This document shows positions 1 to 8,503 of a stretch of DNA of 64,000 nucleotides, piece after piece (position 1 is the first letter of the stretch; each line of letters starts with the position of its first letter). The DNA comes from Saccharofermentans sp. (GTDB taxonomy: Bacteria > Bacillota > Clostridia > Saccharofermentanales > Saccharofermentanaceae). The DNA is taken from NCBI GenBank assembly GCA_024691325.1, contig JAILNR010000019.1:52669-116668 (forward strand). Reading direction: 5' to 3'. The position numbers and the translations under genes were made by a program. A model generated the notes under the pieces. It did no database searches and had not been told where the DNA came from. It worked only from the letters and a program-made list of their open reading frames with translations.

Positions 1-1
1 C

Positions 2-148
2 GTACCGTTCATACTCGTGAACTACGATCCGGCTTACACACTCCGTGAAGGCGGCAGACTGTGCGATATCGCTCCCACCCTGCTTGAGATCATGGGTCTC
101 CCGCAGCCTTCCGAGATGACAGGAAAGAGCCTGCTCATCAAGAAGTAA
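2..148 (+). CDS. gpmI: Phosphoglycerate mutase, cofactor-independent (C-terminal fragment)
   Basis: Only the last 48 codons are in the window, entering from the left edge and ending at TAA 146-148. The residues include [12 protein letters not shown], then [13 protein letters not shown] and a closing MTGKSLL, which match the conserved C-terminus of 2,3-bisphosphoglycerate-independent phosphoglycerate mutase. This cytoplasmic glycolytic enzyme interconverts 3- and 2-phosphoglycerate with two metal ions. A hairpin terminator follows 30 bases later, so it probably closes a glycolytic operon that lies mostly outside the window. Related alkaline-phosphatase-superfamily members are the only alternative. 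Confidence 0.85.
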   Translation, partial: VPFILVNYDPAYTLREGGRLCDIAPTLLEIMGLPQPSEMTGKSLLIKK

Positions 149-180
149 TCCCGGTAAAATACAACTTTATGAAAACCCCG

Positions 181-206
181 AAGACCGCGTAACTGCGGTC
201 TTTTTC
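181..206 (+). terminator. Rho-independent terminator after gpmI
   Basis: AAGACCGC at 181-188 pairs with GCGGTCTT at 195-202 around a six-base loop, followed by a T-run (199-205). It separates gpmI from the nrdD promoter region. Confidence 0.85.
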
Positions 207-238
207 GTGCTTTTGTACCCCTATGTTTCGAAAATGTA

Positions 239-254
239 ACACAATATATAGTGG
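239..254 (+). promoter_or_regulatory. NrdR box 1 upstream of nrdD
   Basis: ACACAATATATAGTGG matches the NrdR operator consensus (acaCwAtATaTwGtgt). It lies upstream of the -35 element. A second copy starts exactly 32 bp downstream, about three helical turns, which is the usual spacing of paired NrdR boxes. Confidence 0.85.
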
Positions 255-261
255 TTTGTTA

Positions 262-290
262 TTGACCTTACCACAATATATAGTTAGAAT
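262..290 (+). promoter_or_regulatory. nrdDG promoter
   Basis: TTGACC (262-267), a 17-bp spacer and TAGAAT (285-290) form a near-consensus housekeeping sigma promoter. It leaves an untranslated leader of roughly 125 bases before the nrdD ATG at 426. Confidence 0.75.
271..286 (+). promoter_or_regulatory. NrdR box 2 overlapping the nrdD core promoter
   Basis: CCACAATATATAGTTA shares the 12-base core ACAATATATAGT with box 1, 32 bp downstream of it. It fills most of the spacer between -35 and -10 and touches the -10 element, so bound NrdR would block RNA polymerase. Confidence 0.85.
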
Positions 291-365
291 GTTGAAGCAA
301 GAACGGGGAATCAAAAATCCGTTAGAAATGTAACATTACAATTGGAAAAAGCGGTTAACAATCTT

Positions 366-382
366 TTGTAACATTGTTACAA
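366..382 (+). promoter_or_regulatory. Perfect palindrome in the nrdD leader, possible operator
   Basis: TTGTAACATTGTTACAA is a perfect dyad of 7-base arms around ATT, 43 bases before the nrdD start. A related shorter dyad, TGTAACATTACA, lies at 329-340, and another TGTAACA at 235-241. These recur only around this promoter and suggest a second regulator besides NrdR, or an RNA structure in the leader. The protein involved is unknown. Confidence 0.45.
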
Positions 383-425
383 TGGACAAATCAATTCAAA
401 CAACGACAAAGGGCAGGGTGCACAA

Positions 426-2609
426 ATGAAGATCATTAAGCGTAACAAGCAGGAAGTAGAATTCGACATCACCAAGATCATCGGAGCTATTACAAAGGCT
501 AACGAGGCTGCTAAGGAATCTGACCGTATGACACCTAAGCAGATTACGAGAATTGCCGAGCGTGTTACTAATGAATGCGAGAAGGTCAACCGTGCTTTGT
601 CCGTCGAGGAGATCCAGGATCTCGTTGAGAAGCAGATCATGGCTCACGGCGCTTATGAAGTTGCAAAGCTCTATGTAACCTACCGCTATACAAGAACCCT
701 CATCCGTCAGTCCAATACGACAGATGAGTCCATCCTTACCCTTATCGAGTGCAATAACGAAGAATTGAAGCAGGAGAATTCCAATAAGAATCCTACAGTC
801 AACAGCGTACAGCGTGACTATATGGCAGGTGAGGTAAGTAAGGATCTCACAAAGAGACTTCTCCTTCCGCCCGAAGTTGTCGAGGCTCACGAAGACGGAC
901 GTATCCACTTCCACGACAGCGACTACTTCGCACAGCATATGCATAACTGCGATCTCGTTAACCTCGAGGATATGCTCCAGAACGGAACTGTTATCTCCGG
1001 CACGATGATCGAGAAGCCTCACAGCTTCTCCACAGCTTGCAATATCGCAACACAGATTATCGCCCAGGTTGCATCCAACCAGTACGGCGGTCAGTCCATA
1101 TCCCTCACACACTTAGCTCCCTTCGTTCAGATCTCAAGAGAGAAGATCATGAAGAAGGTGGAGACAGAGTTCGAGGAATTAGGCATCAATCCTCCCGAGG
1201 AGAAGAAGAAGCAGATCGTTGAGCAGAGACTTCACGAGGAGATCGAGCGTGGTGTACAGACTATCCAGTATCAGGTAGTAACACTCCTCACAACTAACGG
1301 CCAGGCTCCGTTCGTAACTGTATTCATGTATTTAAACGAGGCTAAGGATCCCCAGCTCAAGGCTGACCTTGCAATGATCATCGAGGAAGTTCTTAAGCAG
1401 AGAATCCAGGGCGTAAAGAATGAGGCTGGTGTTTATATCACACCCGCATTCCCTAAGCTCATATATGTTCTTGAGGAAGATAACATCAAGGAGGGTTCTC
1501 CTTACTACGAGCTTACAAGACTCGCTGCAAAGTGTACTGCAAAGAGAATGGTTCCTGACTATATCTCTGAGAAGGTGATGCTCGATCTTAAGAAGGATAA
1601 GAACGGTGACGGTCACTGCTACACATGCATGGGCTGCAGATCATTCCTTACTCCTTATGTTGATGAGAAGGGCCAGCCTAAGTACTACGGCAGATTCAAT
1701 CAGGGTGTTGTCACACTTAACCTTGTTGATGTGGCATGCTCCGCTTGCTGCGAGTCAAGAAACGAAGAGAAGTTCTGGACTATCCTTGAGGAGAGACTTG
1801 AACTTTGCCACAAGGCACTCCGTGCAAGACATGACAGACTTTCCGGAACACTTTCCGATGCTGCTCCTATCTTGTGGCAGTATGGTGCTCTCGCAAGACT
1901 TGAGAAGGGCGAGCCTATTACGAAGCTCCTTTACGGCGGATACTCAACCCTTTCGCTGGGTTACGCAGGTCTTTGGGAGTGCGTCTATGAAGTAACGGGC
2001 AAGAAGCTTACCGAACCCGAGGGTGAAGCCTTCGGTCTCAAGGTTATGGAGGCTTTGAATGCTGCATGTGCTAAGTGGAAGGCTGCCGAGAATATCGACT
2101 ATTCCATCTACGGCACACCGCTCGAGTCAACAACATACAAGTTTGCCAAGGCTCTTCAGAGAAGATTCGGAATCATCAAGGGTGTTACTGATAAGAACTA
2201 CATCACGAACAGTTACCACATCCATGTAACTGAGCAGATCAATGCTTTCGATAAGCTTAAGCTCGAGAGCAAGTTCCAGCGTCTGTCTCCCGGCGGTGCT
2301 ATCTCTTACATCGAGGTTCCCAACATGCAGAACAACATCGATGCAGTTATGGATGTCATGAAGTTCATCTACGATAACATCATGTACGCAGAACTCAATA
2401 CCAAGTCCGACTACTGCCAGGTATGCGGATATGACGGAGAGATCGGTATCGAGGAGAGAGACCATAAGCTCGTATGGGTATGTCCCAAGTGCGGAAACGA
2501 CGATGAGAACAAGCTTAATGTCGCAAGAAGAACATGCGGATATATCGGAACACAGTTCTGGAACCAGGGCAGAACACAGGAGATAAGAGAGCGTGTAATG
2601 CATCTTTGA
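426..2609 (+). CDS. nrdD: Anaerobic ribonucleoside-triphosphate reductase (class III)
   Basis: This makes dNTPs from NTPs under anoxia with a glycyl radical. The 727-residue protein has an N-terminal ATP-cone (about residues 3-93) for allosteric control, the reductase barrel, a C-terminal zinc site (CQVCGYDG followed by VWVCPKCGN) and the glycyl-radical loop RRTCGYIG with Gly705 as the radical residue. Length and domain order are those of full class III enzymes. It is followed 21 bases later by its activase gene nrdG. Two NrdR boxes on its promoter imply repression when dATP/ATP is high. Identification is very secure. Confidence 0.98.
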   Translation: MKIIKRNKQEVEFDITKIIGAITKANEAAKESDRMTPKQITRIAERVTNECEKVNRALSVEEIQDLVEKQIMAHGAYEVAKLYVTYRYTRTLIRQSNTTDESILTLIECNNEELKQENSNKNPTVNSVQRDYMAGEVSKDLTKRLLLPPEVVEAHEDGRIHFHDSDYFAQHMHNCDLVNLEDMLQNGTVISGTMIEKPHSFSTACNIATQIIAQVASNQYGGQSISLTHLAPFVQISREKIMKKVETEFEELGINPPEEKKKQIVEQRLHEEIERGVQTIQYQVVTLLTTNGQAPFVTVFMYLNEAKDPQLKADLAMIIEEVLKQRIQGVKNEAGVYITPAFPKLIYVLEEDNIKEGSPYYELTRLAAKCTAKRMVPDYISEKVMLDLKKDKNGDGHCYTCMGCRSFLTPYVDEKGQPKYYGRFNQGVVTLNLVDVACSACCESRNEEKFWTILEERLELCHKALRARHDRLSGTLSDAAPILWQYGALARLEKGEPITKLLYGGYSTLSLGYAGLWECVYEVTGKKLTEPEGEAFGLKVMEALNAACAKWKAAENIDYSIYGTPLESTTYKFAKALQRRFGIIKGVTDKNYITNSYHIHVTEQINAFDKLKLESKFQRLSPGGAISYIEVPNMQNNIDAVMDVMKFIYDNIMYAELNTKSDYCQVCGYDGEIGIEERDHKLVWVCPKCGNDDENKLNVARRTCGYIGTQFWNQGRTQEIRERVMHL

Positions 2610-2630
2610 TGCGCTCTTAATACCTTTGCC

Positions 2631-3170
2631 ATGTACTATAGTGCGATCAAAGACTGCGATATTGCTAACGGTGTAGGTGTCAGGGTCACGTTATTTGTAT
2701 CCGGGTGCACCAACCGCTGCGAGGGCTGTTTTAATCCCGAGACCTGGAACTTCTGTCACGGTCAGGAATTCACGGATGAGACCAAAGAGGAGATCTTCTC
2801 TTTGCTTGGTCACGACTATATCAATGGTCTGACCTTGCTCGGAGGTGAGCCGTTTGAGCCTCAGAACCAGCGGGATCTTCTCCCGTTCCTGCGTGAATTT
2901 AAGGAGAAATTCCCTGATAAGACACTATGGGCATTTACAGGTTTTTATTATGAGACGGAGCTTCTTGTTGACGGTTCCCACCCCAGATGTGAAGCAACAG
3001 ACGAGATATTGGGTATGGTCGATGTTCTTGTCGAGGGAAGGTTCATACTCGCCCAAAAGGACATAAGTTTGGTGTATCGTGGCTCTTCAAATCAGCGTAT
3101 AATAGATATGATTAGAACGCGCGAGAAGGGCGAAGTGGTACTTTGGGACGAGAAACTGGCAACAAGTTAA
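2631..3170 (+). CDS. nrdG: Anaerobic ribonucleotide reductase activating protein (radical SAM)
   Basis: The activase uses S-adenosylmethionine and a [4Fe-4S] cluster to install the glycyl radical on NrdD. The cluster motif CTNRCEGC (Cys26, Cys30, Cys33) follows the family N-terminus GVRVTLFVSGC, and LTLLGGEPF is the SAM-binding GGE segment. At 179 residues it is of normal length. There is no evident Shine-Dalgarno before the ATG at 2631. It sits 21 bases after nrdD, so translation probably depends on coupling to nrdD. The next gene appears to start inside its 3' end. Confidence 0.97.
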   Translation: MYYSAIKDCDIANGVGVRVTLFVSGCTNRCEGCFNPETWNFCHGQEFTDETKEEIFSLLGHDYINGLTLLGGEPFEPQNQRDLLPFLREFKEKFPDKTLWAFTGFYYETELLVDGSHPRCEATDEILGMVDVLVEGRFILAQKDISLVYRGSSNQRIIDMIRTREKGEVVLWDEKLATS

Positions 3171-5140
3171 AAAGCACTGCTGCAAACAAAGAGAGTCTTA
3201 CTCACAGAATAGTAAGATGGCTCGGTCTTGAGAAACAGAAAGAATTTGAGCACGGATATCTGATCAGCAGCAACGCCAGGGCCATTGTTTATATGGCGGG
3301 TATAGTCCTGTTTATAACCTTTCTTCTTTCTATAAAGCTTACCGTTGACTACTTTGTTCTTAAGAACCTGAACAATGCGGATCTTATTTTGCAGATCTGT
3401 CTTTATGTTCTGCTTATTGTCACATGCATACTGTCGATATCTTATTCGATGAAGCATTACAAACCGGGACTTACGCGCATAACAGATGTTTCCTATACGA
3501 TGGTTATAATATTCTCTGTTGCGTGTCTTTTATTCGGATTTACAAATTCAATTGTTGAGTACAAGAATAACGGGCAGGTCTTTACTTTCATTGCGATGGA
3601 ACTTCTTGTTATCTGCATACTCGCATGGCGTCCGTTTATATCCATCTCTATCGTTGTAGGATCGTTCGCCCTGTTTTATCTGTCGATTTCTCTTGAGACG
3701 GGGCATATGCCGAGCATACCGTTTACCGTCGGATTCATTATAGTTGGTCTTACGATTGTCGTTACAAGTATAAGTGCCTATCATCAGAAGAAGACCGAGT
3801 CTATCAAGGATGAGAATCTTACATCCACGAACAGACATCTGGCGGATACAGCGGTTAAGGATGAGCTGACGGGTGCCGCCAATATGAGTTTCTTCAGAAA
3901 AAGAGCAAGGGAGATACTTAAAGATCCTGAGACTCAGTATTTGAGAATGGTATTTGTCTATCTTGATATAGAGAACTTCAGACCGCTCAACGAGAAGTAC
4001 GGTTTTGAAGCCGGCAATTCGTTCCTTAAGAAGTTTGCAGGTAAGGTTATAGATGAATTCTATGACGGACTTGTCGGACGTCAGGGAGACGATCATCTGG
4101 TTGTTCTTTGTGACAAGATGAATCTCGAACAGAGGATCATGACATTAAGGTCTTATATCTATGACTGTGGATTTGATACACAGACAGGTCTTAAGGCCGG
4201 CGGATACGCAGTCAGAAGCAGGGATGTTGATCCTACGATCGCGTGTGACAGAGCCCGTTATGCATGTTCTTCCATCAAGAAACATTACGATCAGGACTAC
4301 TGTGAGTATGATGATGAATTGGACAGAAGATTCATGATGCGTCAGTACATTGTAAATAATGTTGACGCCGCGATCGACAGAGGCGATATAAAGGTTTACT
4401 ACCAGCCGGTATGCTGGGCTAAGGATAGGAAGCTTTGCGGATATGAGGCGTTGTCGAAGTGGGAAGACCCCAATTACGGATTCCTGCCGACATCTTTATT
4501 TATCCCTGTTCTTGAAGAGTATCATCAGGTTCACAAGATTGATATGGTAGTAGTCGATACTGTCTGCCGCGACATAAGATGGCTCATTGATAACAACAGA
4601 CCGGCAGTTCCCGTATCACTTAATTTCTCGAGACTCGACTTCGAGTTAACGGATGTGGTAGGACTTCTCGATTCATGTATCAGAAAGTACAACATCTCTC
4701 CTGAGATGATCCATGTTGAGGTAACTGAGAGTGCTTTGTCAGATAATCTCGAGTCGCTGCACAAGGATCTCGATGCGCTTAAAGCTATGGGATTCCCTCT
4801 TTGGCTTGATGACTTCGGTTCCGGCTACTCATCTTTAAATGTGCTTAAGGATTTCACTTTCGATGTCATGAAGATCGACATGGTCTTCCTGTCGAGTTTC
4901 AAGGACAAGGATAAGACACAGAAGACTAAGGCAGTTCTTAAGAACATCGTATCAATGGCCAACGATCTTGGTATGCATACTCTTACCGAGGGCGTCGAGA
5001 CCGTGGAGGAAGCCGAATACTTAAAGTCGATAGGGTGCGAGAGGCTGCAGGGATATCTGTTTGGTAAGCCCATGCCGCTTAAGGAGGCTCTGGTTAAGAT
5101 CACGGCAGGTCTGCTGCCTGTTTCCGAGGAATATATTTGA
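3143..5140 (+). CDS. Membrane GGDEF-EAL protein, probable c-di-GMP phosphodiesterase
   Basis: About six hydrophobic segments fill residues 45-220. A GGDEF-like domain follows (DELTGAANMSFF), but its signature is degenerate: GRQGDDHL replaces RxGGDEF, so cyclase activity is unlikely. The C-terminal EAL domain keeps its key motifs: YEALSKW, VEVTESAL, DDFGSGYSSL, KIDMVFL, TEGVET and LQGYLFGKP. This suggests it hydrolyses c-di-GMP, perhaps with the degenerate domain as a GTP sensor. The start is uncertain: TTG at 3143 overlaps nrdG by 28 bases and no ATG occurs in frame before residue 52. It overlaps the next gene by 4 bases. Confidence 0.9.
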   Translation: MGRETGNKLKSTAANKESLTHRIVRWLGLEKQKEFEHGYLISSNARAIVYMAGIVLFITFLLSIKLTVDYFVLKNLNNADLILQICLYVLLIVTCILSISYSMKHYKPGLTRITDVSYTMVIIFSVACLLFGFTNSIVEYKNNGQVFTFIAMELLVICILAWRPFISISIVVGSFALFYLSISLETGHMPSIPFTVGFIIVGLTIVVTSISAYHQKKTESIKDENLTSTNRHLADTAVKDELTGAANMSFFRKRAREILKDPETQYLRMVFVYLDIENFRPLNEKYGFEAGNSFLKKFAGKVIDEFYDGLVGRQGDDHLVVLCDKMNLEQRIMTLRSYIYDCGFDTQTGLKAGGYAVRSRDVDPTIACDRARYACSSIKKHYDQDYCEYDDELDRRFMMRQYIVNNVDAAIDRGDIKVYYQPVCWAKDRKLCGYEALSKWEDPNYGFLPTSLFIPVLEEYHQVHKIDMVVVDTVCRDIRWLIDNNRPAVPVSLNFSRLDFELTDVVGLLDSCIRKYNISPEMIHVEVTESALSDNLESLHKDLDALKAMGFPLWLDDFGSGYSSLNVLKDFTFDVMKIDMVFLSSFKDKDKTQKTKAVLKNIVSMANDLGMHTLTEGVETVEEAEYLKSIGCERLQGYLFGKPMPLKEALVKITAGLLPVSEEYI

Positions 5141-5916
5141 AACACGTTTTCTTTGACATAGACGGGACGCTCTGGGATTTTATGAGCGTCATTCCCGAGT
5201 CGGCCGTCCGCGCGATAAAAATGCTTCAGGACAATGGTCACAAGGCTTATATCAGTACAGGCAGAACGCGCGGGTATATAACAAAGCCTAACCTTCTCTC
5301 GATTGGTTTTGACGGAATCTTATCAGGATGCGGAACAAGAATAGAGGCGGATGGTGAAGTTATTTATGAATACTTGATTCCGGGCAGGAAGGCTGTCGAG
5401 GCGGTGGATATTATCAGGTCTCACGGATTCCGGGCGATACTTGAAGGTCCGCAGTTTCTTTATATGGATTACGAGGACTTCAAGGACGATGTCTATGGAA
5501 AGAAGGTCATGAGAGATCTTGGTGATCACTTAAGGCCACTTTCACAAAACTATGGCGAATGGGTAATATCGAAGTTCTCCTGCGACATGACAGATTGCGA
5601 CAAGGAAGCCTGTTATAAAAAACTTTCGAAGGACTTCGATATCATTGAACATAATGAGACGATAGCGGAGATGGTGCCTAAGGGTTTTAACAAGGGCACA
5701 GGCATAAAGAAGTTGTGCGAGCTTAAAGGGATAGATATCAAAGATACTGTTGCTATAGGCGACGGCGCCAATGATCTTGATATGTTCGCAGCAGCGGGAT
5801 TTTCCGTTGCCATGGGAAGTGGTGCCGAGATTGCCAGGAATGCGGCGGATTACGTAACGACCGGTCTTAAAGAAGACGGAATATATAACGCGTTAAAACA
5901 CTTAGGCCTCATCTGA
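5137..5916 (+). CDS. HAD-superfamily hydrolase, Cof type
   Basis: A 259-residue cytoplasmic phosphatase of the Cof/YbjI class. Motif I is FFDIDGTLWDF with nucleophile Asp7 and Asp9, motif II is STGRT, and motif IV is GDGANDLDMF near residue 207, with a C2-type cap between. Substrates of such proteins are usually sugar phosphates or other small phosphoesters and cannot be read from sequence. It starts with TTG at 5137, inside the TTGA that also ends the preceding GGDEF-EAL gene, so the two are translationally coupled. Its stop directly abuts the stop of the convergent LysR gene. Confidence 0.93.
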   Translation: MKHVFFDIDGTLWDFMSVIPESAVRAIKMLQDNGHKAYISTGRTRGYITKPNLLSIGFDGILSGCGTRIEADGEVIYEYLIPGRKAVEAVDIIRSHGFRAILEGPQFLYMDYEDFKDDVYGKKVMRDLGDHLRPLSQNYGEWVISKFSCDMTDCDKEACYKKLSKDFDIIEHNETIAEMVPKGFNKGTGIKKLCELKGIDIKDTVAIGDGANDLDMFAAAGFSVAMGSGAEIARNAADYVTTGLKEDGIYNALKHLGLI

Positions 5917-6774
5917 TCATTGCTCGATTATCTTCTCTAACAGTCTTCCTGCCTCAGTCACCATGCTGTCGCATTTTGCATAGATATATATGGATGAGAA
6001 TATCTTGGGAAGACAGCTGTAGTATGACAGATTCTTTTCCTTGAGACCGGGCTTTTCTGCTGACGGGACGAATGCGAGTCCGAACCCTGACTTGATCATC
6101 CCTGAAAGTGTATTCGTATCGTTGTATGTGTTCTGACGCTCCAAAGCAATCTCATATCCTAACCATTCTGATATAGAGGAAAGGCAGGATCTGTCTGTCG
6201 GGAATATCAACGGTATGCCTTCGATGTCTTTGTTTTCTACATATAGTCTGTTGGTCAAAGGGATTCCGGAAGGAGCGGCAATTCCCCATTCGTACCCCTC
6301 TATAACCTTTATGATCCTATAGTCGAGGCAGTTGATCCTGTCCGGCAGAACAGCAAACTCGATCTCTTTATTCATAAGAAGATCTCTTACCTGTCTGCTG
6401 TCGCCGTACTGCGGATGGATGATAACACTTGGGTCCTTGATCATTAGCTCGGCAATATACCTGTCGATCGAATGCCATCCCGACGGGAACGCGATACCGA
6501 TGCTCACTTGATGGTTCTTATTCATCTCGATAAACCTGTTGAATCTTTGCGTTGTATTAAGTCCGTTATCGAGAAGGTTCTTAAGAAACACACCGTGAAT
6601 TGTAAGTACAAGAGGATCTTTTCCTTTAATGAATAAAGGGATGTTGAACTCTTCCTCGAGATCGATGATTATCCTCCAGATGGTGGTCGTTGATACATTA
6701 AGCAGTTGGGCGGCTTTTGCCTTGTTTCCGCATTCAGCCACAGTTTTAAACGCAATCAAACTCTTGTCAGTCAT
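5917..6774 (-). CDS. LysR-family transcriptional regulator
   Basis: The N-terminal winged helix-turn-helix is clear (LIAFKTVAECGNKAKAAQLL, then VSTTTIWRIIIDLEEEF, about residues 7-50), followed by a periplasmic-binding-like effector domain ending in GFGLAFVPSAEKPG. At 285 residues it is normal for LysR. I chose ATG at 6774 over an upstream TTG at 6789 because GGGAGG sits just before the ATG. It lies 24 bases downstream of the Sel1-repeat gene on the same strand, so they are probably co-transcribed. The target genes and ligand are unknown. Its TGA abuts the TGA of the convergent HAD gene, forming TGATCA. Confidence 0.92.
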   Translation of the reverse strand: MTDKSLIAFKTVAECGNKAKAAQLLNVSTTTIWRIIIDLEEEFNIPLFIKGKDPLVLTIHGVFLKNLLDNGLNTTQRFNRFIEMNKNHQVSIGIAFPSGWHSIDRYIAELMIKDPSVIIHPQYGDSRQVRDLLMNKEIEFAVLPDRINCLDYRIIKVIEGYEWGIAAPSGIPLTNRLYVENKDIEGIPLIFPTDRSCLSSISEWLGYEIALERQNTYNDTNTLSGMIKSGFGLAFVPSAEKPGLKEKNLSYYSCLPKIFSSIYIYAKCDSMVTEAGRLLEKIIEQ

Positions 6775-6798
6775 AATACGACCTCCCAATAATCAATA

Positions 6799-8397
6799 TT
6801 ATTTGGGTTTATTGATCGTAAAAGATTGCGCCTCCAAAGTAGTTACGATCTTTTCGCCCATATAAAAGACTACTTTGGATCGTTCACCCGCATTTACTTC
6901 AAGCGTAATATCGTCGAATGCCACTTCATTTTTATCCGTTGCCACCGAAGCATTGTTGGCAATTATATGTATAGAATCCGTAAGACTGCAGCAACCGAAT
7001 TCCCTGTAGGTAAGAAGTGTCCTCAAAGGCTCTTCCGATTCTCTTCTGGGGAATCTTATGATGCTCATCTTTATCCTGTCGTTCTTAAGCTTTTTAAGTA
7101 TCAGCTTGTATCGTCCGTACGAGTTATATCTTACGAAGTCCTTAAGAGGCCCCGGGTAAGAGCTCTTAATGGAAGCCTTGTGAACTTTGTAATCACCGAT
7201 AAAACTGCCTATCTTCTCATCAATGCTCTTGATAAGCTCCCTGTCAGAGATGGAACCGCCCGGGAAGGACCTCAGCGAAAGAGCGTATTTTGCCTGGATG
7301 AAGAATCCGTACGCCTGCACTCGCATATATTCAGCAGACTCAGGTCCTATATTGAAAGCTTTAAGCTGCACATTTCCCATATTAAGTGCCGCTTCCGCAA
7401 ATGCACAATCCACATCTCCGTCTTCGAACCTGCTTCTTGTGTCTTCGTAAACGGCTTCGATAAGTGCCGCTGCAAGCTCATAATTCTTAGCCACATAGAT
7501 TCCGTCGAGACTCATCTGCGCGAGCTTAAAAGTGGACTCGTAAATCCCGAATGTGTGCCCTATCGAAAAGTACTTGAAAGCCTGCTCATAATCGGGAACA
7601 CCATCAGTAAGTCTTCCATCGTAGTGCATAAACCCGAGTGCGTTGGCAGCGTATCCGAATCCGCCTTCGCGCCACAGTATTTCCATGCATGAAGCAGCCT
7701 CATGCCAGTCGCATTTAAAGGCGGAGTTTCCGCCTGAGCACGCGAAGCCTTTTATTCTTAAAGCGTTATAGTTTTTCTTCAAGCACAGTTCATTTACATA
7801 CTTGCGGAAAAGCTTCTTGGTGTATGTATCCGCCCCCTGAAGGATAAGGTCATTATCAAACTCGCGTATAAAGTCTTCTTTGACTTCATCGATATAATAC
7901 CTTTGTTCCACCGGCATATCCGCTTCATCTATCTGATAGTCGATCATATGAAGAAGGTCCTCGGCATTGATGTATTCTGCCGCAGTCATGTACATATGGA
8001 AAGGTGTCATAGTCCTGTACTTGTACAGAATGAACTTGATTATCCAGCAAAGAAGATCATCATCAGTCTGAGGCATATAGACCATGTGATAAGTGTCGAT
8101 AGAAGAGATGTCTTCACCGAACAGATGGTTGAGCATCAGATTATCGTAAAAGTAATTAAGCATGGGTTCAAACCATGCAAGAAAAAACTGGGAGGTATCC
8201 TTGTTATCCTCAACAACTTTCTCGAGTACTTCCGCCATATCATCGAGTGTGAACTGCCTGTAGTGGTCACAAAGAATGACGGAGTTGTTAGTGACGGACA
8301 GCGGCAATAGTGTTATATCGTAAAAGTCTTTCTCATAAACTGCGAAAGACTCGAGAGAATCTTCGGATATGCGTATTCTTCTTACTGAATCGTTCAT
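6799..8397 (-). CDS. Sel1-repeat (TPR-like) protein of unknown function
   Basis: A 532-residue protein with no signal peptide or membrane segment, so probably cytoplasmic. The centre has Sel1/TPR-like units: AANALGFMHYDG, then DYEQAFKYFSIGHTFGIYES, then TFKLAQMSLDGIYVAKNY and a helical segment with LKAFNIGPESAEY. Such repeats form superhelical scaffolds for protein contacts. The N-terminal 200 and C-terminal 150 residues match nothing I recognise. The start ATG has an AAAGG site upstream. It shares a strand with the LysR gene just downstream, and a divergent intergenic region of about 100 bases separates it from the DUF4236 gene. Confidence 0.75.
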   Translation of the reverse strand: MNDSVRRIRISEDSLESFAVYEKDFYDITLLPLSVTNNSVILCDHYRQFTLDDMAEVLEKVVEDNKDTSQFFLAWFEPMLNYFYDNLMLNHLFGEDISSIDTYHMVYMPQTDDDLLCWIIKFILYKYRTMTPFHMYMTAAEYINAEDLLHMIDYQIDEADMPVEQRYYIDEVKEDFIREFDNDLILQGADTYTKKLFRKYVNELCLKKNYNALRIKGFACSGGNSAFKCDWHEAASCMEILWREGGFGYAANALGFMHYDGRLTDGVPDYEQAFKYFSIGHTFGIYESTFKLAQMSLDGIYVAKNYELAAALIEAVYEDTRSRFEDGDVDCAFAEAALNMGNVQLKAFNIGPESAEYMRVQAYGFFIQAKYALSLRSFPGGSISDRELIKSIDEKIGSFIGDYKVHKASIKSSYPGPLKDFVRYNSYGRYKLILKKLKNDRIKMSIIRFPRRESEEPLRTLLTYREFGCCSLTDSIHIIANNASVATDKNEVAFDDITLEVNAGERSKVVFYMGEKIVTTLEAQSFTINKPK

Positions 8398-8503
8398 AAA
8401 TATACCTTTCTATTAAATTTTACCTTTTTAACGGAAGTCCGTGTAGTACAATAACTATGTGTAAAGGCAAATTTACATATATTTTTAATTTGAGGAGACG
8501 TTT

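Noticed and set aside
396..1112. Long minus-strand frames opposite nrdD and many other genes
   Set aside because: They mirror strongly coding plus-strand genes with clear families, lack ribosome-binding sites and give low-complexity or Leu/Ser-rich products.
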